Shown here piece after piece: positions 61,701 through 64,000 of a stretch of 64,000 bases of DNA. The stretch is taken from the NCBI GenBank assembly GCA_003024785.1, contig PUQB01000764.1, positions 39,419 through 103,418 on the forward strand. The letters run 5' to 3'. This DNA comes from Selaginella tamariscina (taxonomy: Eukaryota; Streptophyta; Lycopodiopsida; Selaginellales; Selaginellaceae). The translations under genes and the position numbers were made by a program. Position 1 is the stretch's first letter; every line of letters starts with the position of its first letter. The notes below the pieces were generated by a model that worked only from the letters and a program-made list of their open reading frames with translations, did no database searches and was not told the DNA's origin.

Positions 61701-62367
61701 TCCAACTTCGGCGTTCGTCTGCACTCAGCTGTGGTCCGAAAGATAAGGTGAACACTGACGTCTCCTGGTAAAATCCTTCAGCTCTAATCCATCCAACAAG
61801 GTCTTTCACGCCGTCCTTAGTGACATTCCTCAAACGTTGGTGTGGGAGCAACCTGTGAACCGGGATACGCGGAGGCTCACCAAGCTCAACTGGAACGTAG
61901 TGGTCTCGTCCTTGTAGCGATGTGTCAATATCTGTGTCATACCGAATAACAAGATCCCGAAGAAGCTTGGATGGAGCCTCAAGTGTCAGCCGCTCCGGAA
62001 TTGCATATGATTCGGCAACATCCTCAGGAGCATCCAGTTTCCTCTTCTTATTGAACATTTTACTACCAAGATCAATATCCGGTACTTCCTCTGCATTACC
62101 GTGTTCTGCAGAGCTTCCTGCAATCTCCCTATTTCTAGGCATCCATTCACTCACCACAGTATGTTCATCAATGACTTGCGAACTATCCACAGGTTCATTG
62201 TTCGTCGGCATCATCTCTTTGTGTTGCAGTTGTTGCTTGGCGCCTCGGCCTCCTTTCTTGCCACGAGGTTTTGGAGCCATATCTGCAAGAGCTTCTTGGA
62301 CGATATGTTCTTGAAGTGTCAAAGTCTTGTATTTATCTCGTAGTCTCTTACTCTGCCTTTGTCTCAT
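58753..62367 (-). CDS. ParB-like domain plus N4/N6-type DNA methylase-fold protein
   Basis: Eight exons: 62367-61451, 61391-61181, 61127-60723, 60674-60483 (end unsure), 60459-59626, 59577-59456, 59407-58958 and 58906-58753. Exon 1 has a basic N-terminus (KPRGKKGGRG, KKRKL) and then a ParB/sulfiredoxin-like domain: PVHRLLPHQRLRNVTKDGV and FLVWDGNHRRVALNTLL, where ParB proteins have 'GxRRxxA'. Exons 2-4 are helical and unrecognised. Exon 5 has VDLVVIDPPTGC (motif IV position, DPPT instead of DPPY/F/W). Exons 6-7 have TLLFDEPEDFQLPW and VVDLTVGTGASILAA (motif I, replacing 'DPFxGSGT'). Motif IV before motif I is the beta order of PF01555. The C-terminus is acidic and Ser-rich. Breaks near 59743, 59691 and 60450 restore about 1095 residues. 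The ATG follows an acceptor, so a 5' UTR intron is likely. Nuclear DNA binding or modification is inferred. Confidence 0.62.
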
Positions 62368-62702
62368 TCTGCAATTACAACAACTGATAAGTGTGTGTGT
62401 GTGAGTTGTTTTAATTTATGGACACACATTTACTATATATGTATACCTATCAATATATATAGACACACACGCACACACACACATATTTATACGTGTAATG
62501 TTGTTTGTGTGTGTGCTCACTATATAATGTTCCTTGTGTATGTGTGTAATGTTGATTATGTGTGTGTGTGTGCAATGTTGTTTGTGTTTTGTGATGTGTC
62601 TGTGTGAGAGAATATGGGTATATTCATATCTCTTCACATGTATATACAGACGAAAAAGCATCATCTCATATATACAAGTCTTAAATTCATATACTTATAC
62701 AT

Positions 62703-62735
<33 letters not shown>

Positions 62736-63110
62736 ATATATATATATAAGTCTTTTTAAGTATGTATTTAAATATATATTTATATATACACACACACATG
62801 TATACAAGTCTAATGTTGTATAATCATACGTGTGTAAAATGTTATTTATGTGTGTGCGCAAAACACACACACACACACACACCACACACACACGGATTTC
62901 CTGCCCGAATTGGCAGGAAATGTGTGTGTGTGTGTGTGTGTGTGTTTGCCGAAATCGGCAATAACTCATGCGTCGGAGGTGTGTGTGTGTGTGCACACGC
63001 GCGTGCGTTTGTGAATACAAAGAAATCCTACTGAATTTGCACATACATTCACAGAAATTACTATACACATATATAAGATTTTACCTGTAGCCATGTCGCC
63101 GTGACGCTCA
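62368..63110 (-). promoter_or_regulatory. 5' UTR intron and leader of the ParB-methylase gene
   Basis: An acceptor (TTGCAG) sits one base before the ATG at 62367. A donor-like GTAAAATC near 63084 follows a GC-rich short leader. Joining the two gives ATGGCTACAG then AATGA, which stops, so the upstream ATG is probably not used or is a very short upstream frame. The intron is packed with (CA)n, (GT)n and (TA)n. Confidence 0.4.
62858..62965. repeat. Inverted repeats with CA and GT arms
   Basis: (CA)n, then ATTTCCTGCC, a short loop CGAATT, GGCAGGAAAT, then (GT)n: the two microsatellites are reverse complements, so the whole could fold as one long hairpin. A second perfect hairpin TTGCCGAAATCGGCAA follows at once. 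Confidence 0.8.
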
Positions 63111-63770
63111 CACTAGCCTCTTGTCGCCGCAAAAAAAAGAACAAAAGTGCCCTCTCTCAACAATGGAGAATGGAGAAGAAGAATGGGTAGTCCTGAACCT
63201 TTACCCTAAAATCTAACACTTAACCCTTTGACCCTTAACTATAAAACTGTGTTTAATTAAACCATACAACAGTATATATAATACTTACGATAAATAACAT
63301 ACTATATAAAAGGATACAAATACAAACACATATTTAAGTAAAAATTTGTATGTTAAAAAAACATATTATTATATAATTAAATAAATATTCGTGTAAAAAT
63401 ATGTATTTATAATTGACAATTGGTAGCGGAGCAAGTATTAATCAACATCTACATTTGATAAAATACTGGATCAAATAACTATATAATTATAATAAATAAA
63501 TTAACAGAATATAAACAAGTCATAAATAAATATGTCAGATGAATGTAGATTAGACACACATTTATTTAAAAGACAATAAAGATTGCTCTATCTCTACGTG
63601 AAGTGCTATACTATATTAGCATCTAAGATCTATACGTTTCCTTGAATTAAATATTCGCCCACGTTGAGTCATGATTGTGAATTTTTGAAATGGTAATATC
63701 CGATATTTACCAAAAGATGATTAAGTAATGCTGTTGTTTTTCTGTCACGTTTGTGGTAACTGCTTGCAAA
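63111..63770. other. Spacer between divergent genes
   Basis: AT-rich. Near 63203-63235 there are TTTACCCTAAAATCTAACAC and TTAACCCTTTGACCC, telo-box-like motifs that could serve the leftward gene. No gene. Confidence 0.45.
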
Positions 63771-64000
63771 ATGGCCAGGATTGTTTACGGCAATTTGGAT
63801 CACGATGTTCCTGTGATAGATGGTGTTGGAATCATTCTTACTAATCAGATTAGAACGTTCTTTGGCATTTTTGATTGGCAAAGTGTTCGTCTTTTTAAAC
63901 TTCTTCATGGGCAATCTGCTTTACAGATCGAAATAAACGAGGACCAAGATGCTGGAGGGAAGGATAATCCAGGATATGTTTTGTTACCGGATGAAGGACC
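63771..64000 (+). CDS. Start of an unknown protein, open at the window end
   Basis: ATG at 63771 (context GCAAAATGGCC) opens a frame of 76 codons without a stop up to the window edge. It begins MARIVYGNLDHDVPVIDGVG and continues IILTNQIRTFFGIFDWQ and SALQIEINEDQD. Codon use and residue mix are protein-like. I do not recognise it. It is divergent from the ParB-methylase gene across about 660 bp. No intron is seen so far. Confidence 0.5.
   Translation, partial: MARIVYGNLDHDVPVIDGVGIILTNQIRTFFGIFDWQSVRLFKLLHGQSALQIEINEDQDAGGKDNPGYVLLPDEG

Noticed and set aside
61922..62314. 130-codon plus-strand open frame.
   Set aside because: Shadow of exon 1 of the ParB-methylase gene.
1..64000. CRISPR array, operon structure or bacterial origin of the window.
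   Set aside because: Repeats are tandem without spacers, genes are spliced, and retrotransposons with a plant primer site are present.

Overview
This 64 kb window looks like nuclear DNA of a land plant. It is AT-rich and full of (TA)n, (CA)n and (CT)n tracts. Introns are of plant GT-AG type. Genes include a chloroplast-targeted MutS2, a WEB-family coiled-coil protein, a GPI-type GH17-X8 glucanase, a non-specific lipid-transfer protein and F-box genes. Ty3/gypsy remnants carry an initiator-Met tRNA primer site. No exact taxon can be read from the sequence; the ParB-like/DNA-methylase gene makes me lean towards a non-flowering plant (inference).

Layout. 0-1 kb: exons of an unrecognised minus-strand gene. 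1.4-3.6 kb: truncated gypsy element (minus) with a threefold repeat in its protease region. 3.6-11 kb: AT-rich DNA with two decayed F-box genes and a dispersed 1 kb duplication. 11.7-20.6 kb: gypsy gag (plus) interrupted by a second, minus-strand LTR element with an LTR pair about 7 kb apart. 21.5-22.8 kb: tandem duplication. 24.0-24.3 kb: lipid-transfer protein. 26.5-27.7 kb: class I methyltransferase. 30.3-33.8 kb: WEB-like gene. 36.5-38.6 kb: glucanase. 39.1-44.5 kb: MutS2. 45.2-47.6 kb: VTA1/LIP5 (ESCRT regulator), divergent from a VPS20-like ESCRT-III fragment. 50.6-55.4 kb: WDR43/UTP5 (ribosome biogenesis). 57.7 kb: tRNA-Ala(CGC). 58.8-62.4 kb: a compact eight-exon gene joining a ParB-like domain to an N4/N6-type DNA methylase fold. 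63.8 kb to the end: start of an unknown plus-strand gene.

Two things run through the window. First, nearly every real gene is broken by one-base length changes, mostly losses in short homopolymers. The exon sums of six genes return to a multiple of three only when these are counted. The likeliest explanation is unpolished sequence, not gene death, so the broken genes should not be called pseudogenes on this basis alone. Second, the introns fall into two classes: microsatellite-laden introns of variable length in the housekeeping genes, and 48-59 bp introns without repeats in the ParB-methylase gene. That gene is the strongest candidate here for an undescribed system.
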